64,000 bases of DNA from the NCBI RefSeq assembly GCF_029894335.1, contig NZ_JARXZC010000032.1:1-64000 (forward strand). The letters run 5' to 3'. Positions 53,548-63,795 of the stretch are shown here, one piece after another (position 1 is the first letter of the stretch; the number at the start of each line of letters is the position of its first letter). Under the pieces are notes generated by a model. That model searched no databases, had not been told where the DNA came from, and saw only the letters and a program-made list of their open reading frames with translations. The stretch comes from Kitasatospora sp. MAP5-34. GTDB lineage: Bacteria; Actinomycetota; Actinomycetes; Streptomycetales; Streptomycetaceae. The translations under genes and the position numbers were made by a program.

Positions 53548-54093
53548 ATGAGCATCGACGCGGTCATGCACACCGAGTTCCCCGCTGGGTACGTGGTCTT
53601 CTTCGGTACCGACGGGAAGGTGGTCATGACTCCGCAGAGCTTCGAGCACTCCAGCACGATCAAGTCGATGCAGATCGACTCGCTCTTGCTCGGCCGGCAC
53701 GCGAAGACAGCCTCCGACGTCTACCTGGACTTCCCGGCCGACGAGAACTCCGCCCCGGACTTCGCGATCCTGCGGGAGGACGCGCAGCGGCAGGGCAAGC
53801 GCTACGGCTTCGAGGACGTGCTGTTGATCGCCGAGGTTGTGTCAGTCTCCTCCGCGCGCAAGGACTACGACGACTGCACCGCGAAGTACGGCCGCTACGG
53901 CATCCCGGTCTATGTGGTGGTGGACCCGTACGCCGCGGAGGTCGTCGTCCACACCCAGCCCACCAGCTCCGGTTACATCGCGGCGCACACCCACAAGTAC
54001 GGCTCGGGCAAGCTGCCCATCGAGCTGGCCGACGGGCGGACCTACACCCTCGACCTGGACGAACTGCCCCGGCCCGAGCCGGATGCCTGCTGA
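53548..54093 (+). CDS. Uma2-family endonuclease (DUF820)
   Basis: A 181-residue PD-(D/E)xK-fold protein: VYLDFPADENSAPDFAILRE, then LIAEVVSVSSARKDYDDCTA and KYGRYGIPVYVVVDP, which contain the family's D, E-x-S-x-x...K and Y/D positions. Uma2 proteins are numerous in streptomycetes and cyanobacteria, with suspected roles in mobile or defence contexts but little proven. AGGAAGGA lies eight nt before the ATG. Its 3' end overlaps the convergent membrane protein gene by 52 nt. Confidence 0.85.
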   Translation: MSIDAVMHTEFPAGYVVFFGTDGKVVMTPQSFEHSSTIKSMQIDSLLLGRHAKTASDVYLDFPADENSAPDFAILREDAQRQGKRYGFEDVLLIAEVVSVSSARKDYDDCTAKYGRYGIPVYVVVDPYAAEVVVHTQPTSSGYIAAHTHKYGSGKLPIELADGRTYTLDLDELPRPEPDAC

Positions 54094-54713
54094 CCGTACA
54101 GCGGAGCCCGCTCGCGCCTCCGCGCACTGGAGGCGTCGTACGCGTGTGTGGAGCGGGTCCGGCGGGGCTGGTGCTGCCGCTCCGTACGGCGCAGGAACTG
54201 CCAGCCCAGCACGGCCAGGGCGAGCGTCTGCACGAGAGAAGTGAGCGCGAGCAGGGGCTGAACGGTGGGAGAGCACCAGAACGCGGTGGTGCAGATTATC
54301 GGCAGGACCAGGTAGGCGCACAGGTCCACCACGGTCTGAAGCCGCTTGCGCATGGCGTGGCCCGCAACGTTGCGGTGGTAGACCTCCCAGCCGAACACTG
54401 TGCCATGGGCGGAGGCGAGTTTCCCCAGGCGCGGTCCCAGTTGGTCGCGGACGTAGCAGCCGATCGCCGAGATCTTCTCGTCGTTGACCAGATAGGTCCA
54501 GCCCAGGATCAGGCAGATCGCCGGGACGAAGAGCAGCAGTCGGGACTGTCCGCTCTGGACGGTGACCACCACGACCGCAGTGGCTGCGGCGAGCGTGAAG
54601 TAGAGCAGGTTGTCGCGGAACCCTATGCGGGTCTTCTGTTCGTCCTTGAGGCAGTCGTACTCGGCCAGCAGGATCTTGCTCTCGGTGACATCGTCCGTGG
54701 AGGTCACAGGCAT
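54042..54713 (-). CDS. four-helix membrane protein of the accessory operon
   Basis: A 223-residue protein. A short cytoplasmic coiled start (SKILLAEYDCLKDEQKTRIG) leads to two membrane helices (NLLYFTLAAATAVVVVTV and LLLFVPAICLILGWTYLV), a loop with a conserved-looking WEVYHRNVAGHAMRKRLQTV, and a second pair (LCAYLVLPIICTTAFW and LLALTSLVQTLALAVLGW). The tail is Arg/Ser-rich. It resembles SLATT-like or S-4TM membrane proteins found as effectors or anchors in bacterial conflict systems, but I cannot assign a family. It is 20 nt downstream of the 653-aa gene. Confidence 0.65.
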   Translation of the reverse strand: MPVTSTDDVTESKILLAEYDCLKDEQKTRIGFRDNLLYFTLAAATAVVVVTVQSGQSRLLLFVPAICLILGWTYLVNDEKISAIGCYVRDQLGPRLGKLASAHGTVFGWEVYHRNVAGHAMRKRLQTVVDLCAYLVLPIICTTAFWCSPTVQPLLALTSLVQTLALAVLGWQFLRRTERQHQPRRTRSTHAYDASSARRRERAPLYGQQASGSGRGSSSRSRV

Positions 54714-54733
54714 TCCTATGGTCGAGTTCGGGA

Positions 54734-56695
54734 TCAGCCGGCGATCTGGAAGGGTGTCAGGTTGTCGGGGCCGTGCCGTTCGATCCAGCTCTTCCCGTCC
54801 GCCGCTATCCCCTCCAGGAGGCGGAAGGTGTGAGTGGAGCCGGTCGCGCTGAGGTTGATCTCGGAGATCTCCTGGGAGTTCTCGTTCGGCGCCAGTTGAT
54901 GGGCGTCGGCGTCCTTGATGCGGATCTTCCTGGCAGGTCCGTTAGTGAGGACGAGTTCCAGGTCGTAGCCGACGTCGACGTTCTCCGTCACCTGCACGGA
55001 GGACACCGCGTCGAACCGGTAGTTGCTCCGCTGCTCGTTCCTGCGCGTCGCGTCGGAGAAGTTGAACTCGGAGCTGACCTCGCGGATGCCGTCCTGGGTG
55101 AACAGGAACAGGCGGAAGACGTAGTGCGAGTACCGCCAGGGGCCGCCCCTGACCCGGCCCCGTTTGTAGGAAGGACCCGGGGCCACCAGGATGGTGTGGG
55201 TGATCAGGTCGCGCCAGGTGAGCTGGTGGTGCCGGAGCGCCTCATCGACGAACGAGGTCTTGTCACAGGTGAGCCAGGTCTCCATTTCCAGCTCGCTGGG
55301 GCGTGTCGCGTCCAGGAACGACTGCCAGCGCTGGTGGGCGATCTGTCGTGCGGTCAGTTGTTCCTGGTACTCCTGGGTCTCGCGGATCAGTCGGTACTCC
55401 TCGCGCCTGATCTGATACCACCGGGAAGCGGCCGCGTGCCCGGACCAGGCCGCACCGAGCACGGCCAGAAACACCCACAGCGGCCGAGGTTGGGCGGCAC
55501 CCGAGACCGCCGTGCCGAACGCGGCCAGGGCCGCGGCGCCGAGAACGGCGAGGGCCGCTACGGTCAGGGCCTTCGTCCTGCCCGGGGTCTGCTCCTGGCG
55601 GTGCTGGAACAGGGTGCCGTCGTTGTGGCGGTTCCGGGTGTCCTCGGCGAGGTACCGGATCAGCCAGTTGACCCGCTCCACACCGATCCGGCTCTCCCGG
55701 TAGAGGTCCGCGATCTCGGCCGCGAGGCTGCCGCGGACCTGAGCGGTGTGGGCGAGCCAGGCGTCCGGGGCGAACCCGTAGGGCGTGCGAACGCTGAAGT
55801 AGTGATCGAACGAATGGCGGACGCCCTTGGTGAACCCGCCCTCGGCAGAGGCGGGATCGCGCGGGTGCGGGACGCGGGGCCCGGATGCGGGGCCCGGCCG
55901 GGATTCCCGGCCCCACCACCGGAGACCGCAACGGGCCGCGGTCAGGCCCGCGCCGAGCGCCACCAGTAACTCGACGACCGCCTGGGTCGGATCAGCGATC
56001 AGCGCCAGGGTCCAGAGGAGCACACTGCTGACGACGAACAGGACCGCCCGGACCGGGAGGGCCGCCTGGGCGGCGGCAGCGGTGCTCGGGCGGGGCGGAA
56101 CGGCCCGCGCCCCGATGGGGGTGGGCGCGAAGTAGGCCCAGACCCGCCGGGCCCGCTCGTTGCCGAAGCGCTCCGCCCCGGCACGTTCGCGGGTCTCCGC
56201 CCACAGATCGTCCTTCAGACCTCCGGTGAGAATGAGGTCGAGGTGGCGGAGGATCGCGTCGTGCTGGCGGAGCGGCAGGTCCTGCAGCTGCTTCAGCACG
56301 GGGCCGGTTTCGCCGTTGGCGGTGCTGAGTACCGCCAGCAGGTCGAAAGTGACGCGCAGGGCTTCCTTCCACTCGTCCTCGGCGTAGGTCTGCACGAGCC
56401 CGGAGGTGTAACGCAGCCGCTGGACCTCTTCGGTGCTGAGGTCGTGGTGGGTGCGTGCGCTGAGCATGGCAAGCACCCAGTGGAAACGCACCTCCGCACC
56501 GTCGTACCCGTGGACGATCGCATCAGTGATCATTTCGCGGGCGCGGCTGGGGACGCCGTCCTGCAGGAGTTGCACGCCCACCCGGTACTTCTCCTGCGGC
56601 GAGGCGTCCGGGTGGACGAGGTAGATGGTGGAGTCGTGTACGGTCTCGGCCTGGATCCCGATGGTGGAGTTGTACGCGGCGTTGCTGTGGCTCAT
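54734..56695 (-). CDS. 653-aa membrane protein with N-terminal NST-x-G motif
   Basis: I do not recognise a family. The N-terminus (residues 4-27: SNAAYNSTIGIQAETV and on to IYLV) strongly resembles an internal motif of the next protein upstream (SNTAHNSTVGVMAGSV...). A helical domain follows to about 190, then two membrane helices (LPVRAVLFVVSSVLLWTLAL, AVVELLVALGAGLTA), a cytoplasmic helical part with YGFAPDAWLAHTAQVRGSLA, two more helices (about 385-440) and a beta-rich C-terminal domain (FRLFLFTQDGIREVSSEFNF, VGYDLELVLTNG). The ATG overlaps the nucleosidase stop by 4 nt. It may act as a membrane-bound partner recruited through the shared motif. Confidence 0.7.
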   Translation of the reverse strand: MSHSNAAYNSTIGIQAETVHDSTIYLVHPDASPQEKYRVGVQLLQDGVPSRAREMITDAIVHGYDGAEVRFHWVLAMLSARTHHDLSTEEVQRLRYTSGLVQTYAEDEWKEALRVTFDLLAVLSTANGETGPVLKQLQDLPLRQHDAILRHLDLILTGGLKDDLWAETRERAGAERFGNERARRVWAYFAPTPIGARAVPPRPSTAAAAQAALPVRAVLFVVSSVLLWTLALIADPTQAVVELLVALGAGLTAARCGLRWWGRESRPGPASGPRVPHPRDPASAEGGFTKGVRHSFDHYFSVRTPYGFAPDAWLAHTAQVRGSLAAEIADLYRESRIGVERVNWLIRYLAEDTRNRHNDGTLFQHRQEQTPGRTKALTVAALAVLGAAALAAFGTAVSGAAQPRPLWVFLAVLGAAWSGHAAASRWYQIRREEYRLIRETQEYQEQLTARQIAHQRWQSFLDATRPSELEMETWLTCDKTSFVDEALRHHQLTWRDLITHTILVAPGPSYKRGRVRGGPWRYSHYVFRLFLFTQDGIREVSSEFNFSDATRRNEQRSNYRFDAVSSVQVTENVDVGYDLELVLTNGPARKIRIKDADAHQLAPNENSQEISEINLSATGSTHTFRLLEGIAADGKSWIERHGPDNLTPFQIAG

Positions 56696-57855
56696 GCCAG
56701 GTCACCGGCCGCGGCGACGATGGGAGCCAGTGCGGCCACCAGCGCGGGGTACTCCGCGACCAGTCCGCGCAGCCTCCTGAGCGTCATGACCGTCCGCTTC
56801 GACGATTCAGGGGTGTTTCCCCCGGCCGAGCGGAGGGCGGAGTCCAGATCGGTCAGGGCCTCCCGGCAGGTGTCCTCGTCGAGGGTGCCCTCGGCACGGT
56901 GCCACGCCAACTGGTCGTGGAAACATTCCAGTTCCGCGATCAGGTCGGTCGGGCCGGATGCCTTCGGGGCCGTGTTCAGGTGGACGTTGCTGCCCGTGAC
57001 CGAGCCGGCCATGACGCCGACGGTGCTGTTGTGCGCGGTGTTGCTGACGTGTCGGTCGAGCTGGTCGGTCGAGCGGACCCTGTCGTCCCGGGGCATCGCG
57101 GTCTCCTCCTGTTCTCCCAGCAGTTCCACCGCCAAGCGGGTGGCGAAGGCCGCCGCGTTCGCTGCGGCCTTCGGCTGCCAGTTGCGGTCCTCCGCGCTGT
57201 TCTTCGTGCCGTCTGCCCGGTCGCTGATCCCCCGGACGATGGCCACCGGCGCCCCGTTGAGATGGCCGGCCTGTGCCACACCGGCCGCCTCCATCTCGAT
57301 GGCGAGTGCGTCGTTGTAGTGCCGCCGGATCCACTTCGCCTCGGCCGAGATCCTCGAGTTCTGGACGATCTCGCCGGCGGCGATTGCCCCGAAGCGCACC
57401 TGCGGCGCGTCCTCGTGACCAGGTGCGGGGTCCGCCCAGTCGTTCAGGCGGGCCAGGTGGGAGGCGAGCTGGCTGATGCCGTGCGGTGCTTCCCACACCC
57501 GAGGGCGGGCTTTGAGCCCGTCGTCCTCGCTGGTCCCGCCGTGGTAGGCGTACACGTGTGACGCCATCACCACGTCGCCCAGCCTGGTGGTGTCCCACAG
57601 GGCGCCGGCGACCCCGACGAACAGCACGGCCACCGGTGAGAACTCTTGAATCGCGCGTTCGGCGATCACCGCGGCGGAATGGTTCCCCTTGCTCGTCAGG
57701 CCGAGCGCGACGTTGCACGACGTGCCCCGCACGGATCCCACTTCGAACCGGGTACCACGCTCATGGCGGTGCACCTGCGGATCGGCCAGCCTCTGGCGCA
57801 CGGCCTGGTACTCAAGATTGAGGGCGGTGAGAATCACCACCGAGCCATTCGACAT
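56692..57855 (-). CDS. MTA/SAH nucleosidase-like (PNP_UDP family) protein with NST-x-G motif and helical tail
   Basis: A 387-residue protein. Residues 1 to about 248 are a nucleoside phosphorylase/MTAN domain: E15 (ALNLEYQAV), LFVGVAGAL, E187-M-E189 (AIEMEAAGVA) and D212 (VRGISDRAD), the positions used by MTAN, so catalysis is plausible. Residues 271-294 (SNTAHNSTVGVMAGSVTGSN) match the N-terminus of the 653-aa protein, and the last 80 residues are helical (DLIAELECFHDQLAWHRAEG...). The gene abuts the NUDIX gene (stop then ATG) and overlaps the next by 4 nt. Such nucleosidase domains occur as effectors or sensors in bacterial conflict proteins. Confidence 0.82.
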   Translation of the reverse strand: MSNGSVVILTALNLEYQAVRQRLADPQVHRHERGTRFEVGSVRGTSCNVALGLTSKGNHSAAVIAERAIQEFSPVAVLFVGVAGALWDTTRLGDVVMASHVYAYHGGTSEDDGLKARPRVWEAPHGISQLASHLARLNDWADPAPGHEDAPQVRFGAIAAGEIVQNSRISAEAKWIRRHYNDALAIEMEAAGVAQAGHLNGAPVAIVRGISDRADGTKNSAEDRNWQPKAAANAAAFATRLAVELLGEQEETAMPRDDRVRSTDQLDRHVSNTAHNSTVGVMAGSVTGSNVHLNTAPKASGPTDLIAELECFHDQLAWHRAEGTLDEDTCREALTDLDSALRSAGGNTPESSKRTVMTLRRLRGLVAEYPALVAALAPIVAAAGDLA

Positions 57856-58599
57856 CTACTCCTCTTCCCCTCTCGTGTTCTCTTCCGTTGCGGATGGCGC
57901 GGGGCGGATCAGCGGTGGGAACAGCACGGTTTTCGGACCGGCCCGGTACAGCCGTGCGGGCCGTCCTCCCGTGGTCCTGCGGTCCGTGCCGGCGGGGATG
58001 ATGAATCCCTTCGCGGCTTGGACCTTCCGGTAGAAATTGCGGGTGTCGAGTTCGGTGCCCCAGACAGCCTCATACACCTGTTGCAGCTCCGCGATGGTGA
58101 AGCTCTCCTCGCAGAAGGCTGTGGCCAGCGCTGAGAACTCGAGCTTGGTGCGCGCGTGTTCGATCCCGTCCGTAGCGATTCGGCGGTGGTCGAAGGCGAG
58201 CTCCACCTCGCCGGACAGGACAGCTTCTGCGGGAAGCCACGCGGCGTCGGTGGCATCCGTCCCCGCGACCGGGTCGGGCAGCCCCGGCGCGATCGCCAGG
58301 TGGGCCACGGAGACGACCCGGCCCCGCGGATCGCGGCCCGAGGACCCGTACACGGCCAGCTGTTCAAGGTGCACCGAGTCGGCGGTCAGGGTCGTTTCCT
58401 CGCTCAGTTCACGGTGGGCGGCATCCAGAATCTCCTCACCATCGTGGTTCAGGAACCCTCCGGGCAGGGCGAGCATGCCCCGGAAGGGGTCTTCGCCCCG
58501 CTCCACCAGGAGGACGTGCAGGCGGCTCTCCCGCAGCGTCAGGATCACGAGATCGACCGTCAGCAGTACAGGAGTTGGTGACCACACGTCATCTTGCAT
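57856..58599 (-). CDS. NUDIX plus winged-helix regulator (NrtR-like)
   Basis: A 247-residue protein. The NUDIX half shows LPGGFLNHDGEEILDAAHRE LSEETTL (split), a slightly expanded and degenerate box (one extra residue before the first Glu, Thr in place of the last Gly), suggesting a ligand sensor more than a hydrolase. The C-terminal half is the NrtR wHTH: FTIAELQQVYEAVWGTELDT, RNFYRKVQAAKGF and TTGGRPARLYRAG. NrtR proteins sense ADP-ribose or NAD-pathway metabolites. The ATG at 58599 is chosen; an upstream TTG at 58608 would add three residues. It heads the operon and probably represses it through the sites at 58593-58637. Confidence 0.85.
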   Translation of the reverse strand: MQDDVWSPTPVLLTVDLVILTLRESRLHVLLVERGEDPFRGMLALPGGFLNHDGEEILDAAHRELSEETTLTADSVHLEQLAVYGSSGRDPRGRVVSVAHLAIAPGLPDPVAGTDATDAAWLPAEAVLSGEVELAFDHRRIATDGIEHARTKLEFSALATAFCEESFTIAELQQVYEAVWGTELDTRNFYRKVQAAKGFIIPAGTDRRTTGGRPARLYRAGPKTVLFPPLIRPAPSATEENTRGEEE

Positions 58600-58637
58600 G
58601 TCCTGCAAGGTACTTCAGTTATTGTCACTTGCACAAG
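58593..58637. promoter_or_regulatory. CTTGCA/TGCAAG half-sites at the start of the NUDIX-nucleosidase operon
   Basis: CTTGCA (58593-58598) and TGCAAG (58604-58609) form an inverted pair across the start codon region, and CTTGCACAAG (58628-58637) is a further small palindrome upstream. Their cluster at the promoter of an NrtR-like gene suggests autoregulation. Confidence 0.45.
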
Positions 58638-58783
58638 AAGGGGGGTGATGGGGATTGCTGTGCCGCTCGACTCCGCAGCCGCGGCGCGTGCGGCGGGACC
58701 GCACGGATCGACCGGCTGGCACCGACCCCACCAGTCCGTTCCGGTTTCGAGGTTTCCACGGCCGGTGCTGCGATACTGCCCAC

Positions 58784-60817
<2,034 letters not shown>

Positions 60818-60863
60818 CGGAAATCCGGGTGCGCCGGGCGCCGGTGGTCGGACACGATGTGGC

Positions 60864-61751
60864 ATGGCCTGGACTCTGAGCACCTCCCTGGACGAATTCC
60901 ACGCTGCGGCGGGCGACTTCCTCGCGGCTCACCCCGCCGAGAACACCGTGCTGCTCACCATCGTGGACCGGCTCGGCCGGGTCGGCCCGCACGCCTTCGG
61001 GTCGGGCACGCCCCGCTTCGGCTGGTGGCAGCAAGCGCCGGAGGGCCTGGTCGAGGGTGCGTTCCTGCAGACGCCGCCGTTCGGGCCGGCGCTCGGCCGG
61101 ATGTCGGCGGTCGCCGCCGCTCACCTGGCCTCCGAGCTGCTCGCGGACGGCGCGCCGGTGACCGGGGTCCGGGGTGGCAAGGTGCCCGTCGAGGCTTTCG
61201 GATGGGTCTGGGGGAACAGATCCGGGACCAGGCCGACCGTCCGCGCCAACGAACGGATGTACCGGCTCGGCGAATTGGCCGCGCCGGACCCGGCCCCCGC
61301 CGGCCGGGCCCGCCCGGTCACCGAGGCCGACCGGGCGCTGATGATCTCCTGGTACGACGCCTTCATGGCCGACATCAATGTCGCCGTCCACACGGAGCAC
61401 GGATCCGTGGTCGACCAGCGGACCGCCGACGGTTCGCTGTATCTCTGGGAGGACGGCCTCTGGGAGGACGGCCTCTGGGAGGACGGCGCCGGGCGGCCGG
61501 TGTCCTTCGCCGGAGTCAGCCCGGTGATCGCCGGCATGTCCCGGATCGGCCCGGTCTACACGCCACCCGAGCTGCGCGGCCGGGGCTACGCGAGCGCGCT
61601 GGTCGCGGCAGTCTCGGCCCACGCCCTCGCGCAGGGCGCGCGCGAGGTGCTGCTCTACACCGACCTGGCCAACCCGACCAGTAACTCGATCTACCAGAAG
61701 CTCGGTTACCAGCCGGTCCAGGACTGCCTGACCCTGGACCTGACCGGCTGA
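60864..61751 (+). CDS. GNAT-family N-acetyltransferase
   Basis: A 295-residue acetyltransferase. The CoA-binding GNAT motif is YTPPELRGRGYASALVAAVS followed by LLYTDLANPTSNSIYQKLGY (about 230-280). The N-terminal 150 residues are a non-catalytic or degenerate GNAT-like half (WTLSTSLDEFHAAAGDFLAA). An in-frame triplication of LWEDG, encoded by a 15-bp tandem repeat (61443-61487), sits between the halves. Acceptor unknown. It follows yyaL by 46 nt and probably belongs to the core locus. Confidence 0.88.
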   Translation: MAWTLSTSLDEFHAAAGDFLAAHPAENTVLLTIVDRLGRVGPHAFGSGTPRFGWWQQAPEGLVEGAFLQTPPFGPALGRMSAVAAAHLASELLADGAPVTGVRGGKVPVEAFGWVWGNRSGTRPTVRANERMYRLGELAAPDPAPAGRARPVTEADRALMISWYDAFMADINVAVHTEHGSVVDQRTADGSLYLWEDGLWEDGLWEDGAGRPVSFAGVSPVIAGMSRIGPVYTPPELRGRGYASALVAAVSAHALAQGAREVLLYTDLANPTSNSIYQKLGYQPVQDCLTLDLTG

Positions 61752-62176
61752 GAGCAGGAGGCCCGATCCCTCGTCGGCGGACTCTTCTACCGGAACTATT
61801 CGCAGTGCTCCGGCCTTCAGGCCGGGGGTGAAGCGAATCCTGCGCCCGGCGGCCCTGCGCTCCGTGAGCCGCAGTTGAACGCCTGGTACGTGCTGCGCGG
61901 CGGCCGGGTGCTGCCGCTGGACGACGAGGCGCGCCGCTCGGTCGGTGCGGGCGGGGTGAGCCTGGCCGCGTACCAGAAGCTGGTGCACCAGCGGTACGGC
62001 GACAAGCTGCCGGCTCGGCGTACGACAAGGCGGGTCTGGGCGGCGGCTTCGAGCTGAACGCGGCACCGGCCGGACCCTCCGACAGCGCGTTGCCGCTGCT
62101 CACGGGGGCGGCCGCGCTGGGCGTCACCGCGCTGGCGGGGGCGGGCCTGGCCGTCCGCCGCCGCGCCCGGGGCTGA
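61752..62176 (+). pseudogene. decayed gene remnant ending in a cell-surface-anchor-like C-terminus
   Basis: Two frames carry protein-like pieces. One (61875-62010) reads LNAWYVLRGGRVLPLDDEA and SLAAYQKLVHQRYGDKLP. The other (about 62010-62176) reads AYDKAGLGGGFELN then SALPLLTGAAALGVTALAGA and a basic end VRRRARG, like the tail of a surface-anchored protein. A frameshift near 62010 would join them. CTCCGGCCTTCAGGCCGGGG at 61808-61827 resembles the hairpin found near IS200/IS605 ends, but no transposase is present. The DNA from 62177 to 62393 contains no gene. Confidence 0.3.
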
Positions 62177-62393
62177 CCTCGGCGCCCGCGTGTTCGGCGG
62201 CCCGGTGGTCCACGGACCACCGGGCCGCTGCCCTTCTCCCCCAAGGGTCGTGCGTCCGCGCAGTTCCCGTGTGATCGCTGGTGCCGAGAATTGATGGAGC
62301 GTTGATCCGGCGTTCGCCCACCCGGGCTGGTGCCCGTGGCACGCTCAGCTGAGAGGATGTCTCACTCGGCTGTGCGGTCGTGAGGGGGTAGCG

Positions 62394-62789
62394 ATGACGG
62401 ACGGTGGACTCCACCGCGTCCAGGTCGGGACGGCGGTGGCGGGGGTGTCGGCCGCGCTGGCCGTGGTCGCGGCCTATCTGGTCGGCGGGTCCAGGCTGGT
62501 CTGGGCGGTGGCGGCGGTGGAGGTGCTGCTGGTGATGGCACACGTCGCGCGCCGGTTCCGCGCCAAGGCCCGGGTCAGGTCGGCCGCCGAGGGCCCGGCG
62601 GCGGCGCACTGCGAGCGTTGCCGCCGGGCCAGGGAACAGCTGGAAGCGCGGGCCGCCTCAGCAGGATCGGGTTCGGCAGGTTCGGACTCAGCAGGTTCGG
62701 GCTCGCGTTCGGCCGGCGCGGGTCCAGCGGCATCGGGTTTGGCCGGATCGGGGCCGGGCTCAGCGGGTCGCGCTGTAGGCAATCAGTGA
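62394..62789 (+). CDS. hypothetical small membrane protein with repetitive tail
   Basis: A 131-residue protein with two hydrophobic helices (GTAVAGVSAALAVVAAYLVG and LVWAVAAVEVLLVMAHVA, about 12-50), a basic segment with two cysteines (CERCRRAREQ) and a Gly/Ser/Ala repeat tail (SAGSGSAGSDSAGSGSRSAG). The ATG is preceded by GGGGGTAGCG, a weak site. The 3' end overlaps the convergent hemolysin III gene by 30 nt. No family is recognised; the tail is probably an expanded repeat. Confidence 0.55.
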   Translation: MTDGGLHRVQVGTAVAGVSAALAVVAAYLVGGSRLVWAVAAVEVLLVMAHVARRFRAKARVRSAAEGPAAAHCERCRRAREQLEARAASAGSGSAGSDSAGSGSRSAGAGPAASGLAGSGPGSAGRAVGNQ

Positions 62790-63527
62790 GACGCCGACGT
62801 ACTGCACGATGAACGCCCCCAGGGTGAAGGCGTGGAAGACCTCGTGGAAGCCGAACCAGCGCGGTGACGGGTTCGGCCGCTTCAGGCCGTAGACCACGCC
62901 GCCCGCGCTGTAGAGCAGTCCGCCGATGACCATCAGCGTGATCACGGCGACGCCGCCGGTCCGCAGGAAGTCCGGTAGGAAGAAGACGGCGGCCCAGCCC
63001 AGCGCGAGGTAGCAGGGTGTGTAGAGCCAGCGCGGGGCACCGACCCAGAAGACCCGGAAGGCGATGCCCGCGAGCGCGCCGCCCCAGACCAGCCAGAGCA
63101 GGACGTCCCGCTTGCCGCCGTCCAGCAGCAGGATGGTGAACGGGGTGTAGGACCCCGCGATGATCAGGAAGATGTTCGCGTGGTCGAGCCGGCGCAGCAC
63201 CGCGTCGCCGCGCGGTCCCCAGTCGAAGCGGTGGTAGACCGCGCTCACGCCGAACAGCAGCCAGGCGCTGACCGAGTAGATGGCGCAGGCGATTCTGGCC
63301 GAGGTCGAGTCGGCCAGGCAGATCAGCACGATCCCCGCCGCGACGGAGGCCGGGAACATGCCCGCGTGCAGCCAGCCGCGCCACTTCGGTTTGACGAACG
63401 TGTCGAGGGCATCGGAGACGGCCAGCGCCTTCGGGACGGCAGGTGCGTCCGAGGCGGCAGGGGCATCCGAGACGACGAGGGCCGGGGCTCCGGCGGCCTT
63501 GCTCTGGTCCGCAGTCATGACGGACAT
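62760..63527 (-). CDS. hemolysin III/TrhA (PAQR) family membrane protein
   Basis: A 255-residue seven-helix protein. Diagnostic positions are YSVSAWLLFGVSAVYHRFDW (H in helix 2), RRLDHANIFLIIAGSYTPFT (D, H) and WFGFHEVFHAFTLGAF (HxxxH near the C-terminus), which form the metal site of the family. The role is probably membrane lipid or fluidity homeostasis. ATG at 63527 has AGG upstream; ATG at 63518 is also possible, and the frame is open to 63578. The N-terminal 45 residues are Ala/Ser/Pro-rich (SDAPAASDAPAVPKALAVSD). Confidence 0.9.
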   Translation of the reverse strand: MSVMTADQSKAAGAPALVVSDAPAASDAPAVPKALAVSDALDTFVKPKWRGWLHAGMFPASVAAGIVLICLADSTSARIACAIYSVSAWLLFGVSAVYHRFDWGPRGDAVLRRLDHANIFLIIAGSYTPFTILLLDGGKRDVLLWLVWGGALAGIAFRVFWVGAPRWLYTPCYLALGWAAVFFLPDFLRTGGVAVITLMVIGGLLYSAGGVVYGLKRPNPSPRWFGFHEVFHAFTLGAFIVQYVGVSLIAYSATR

Positions 63528-63756
63528 GCTACCTACGGAACCGTAGGTTACTGCGAAGTAGGAAGTGGGCCTCGTCACTTTTAGACGTTCTGGAGTATTC
63601 GGGTCGGTTTCTTGAAGGGTTGAACAGGGACCGGAGCGCCTTGTTACTCGCTGGTAATTCGACAGTAAGGTGCAAAAGTGGTGCCAAAACCGCCAAGGTG
63701 CCGTGTTCCGACCCGTATGGCGGAGCTACGCTGCAAGCACCCTCAACCCCCCGCGT

Positions 63757-63780
63757 CGCCGTCTCATAGCCGAGACGGCG
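63757..63780. promoter_or_regulatory. hairpin in the leader of pckG
   Basis: CGCCGTCTC (63757-63765) pairs perfectly with GAGACGGCG (63772-63780) across a 6-nt loop, ending five nt before the ribosome binding site (ACGGAG, 63785-63790). It could influence translation start or mRNA stability. The rest of 63579-63795 is the divergent promoter region, with A/T-richer tracts. Confidence 0.5.
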
Positions 63781-63795
63781 TGAAACGGAGCGATC

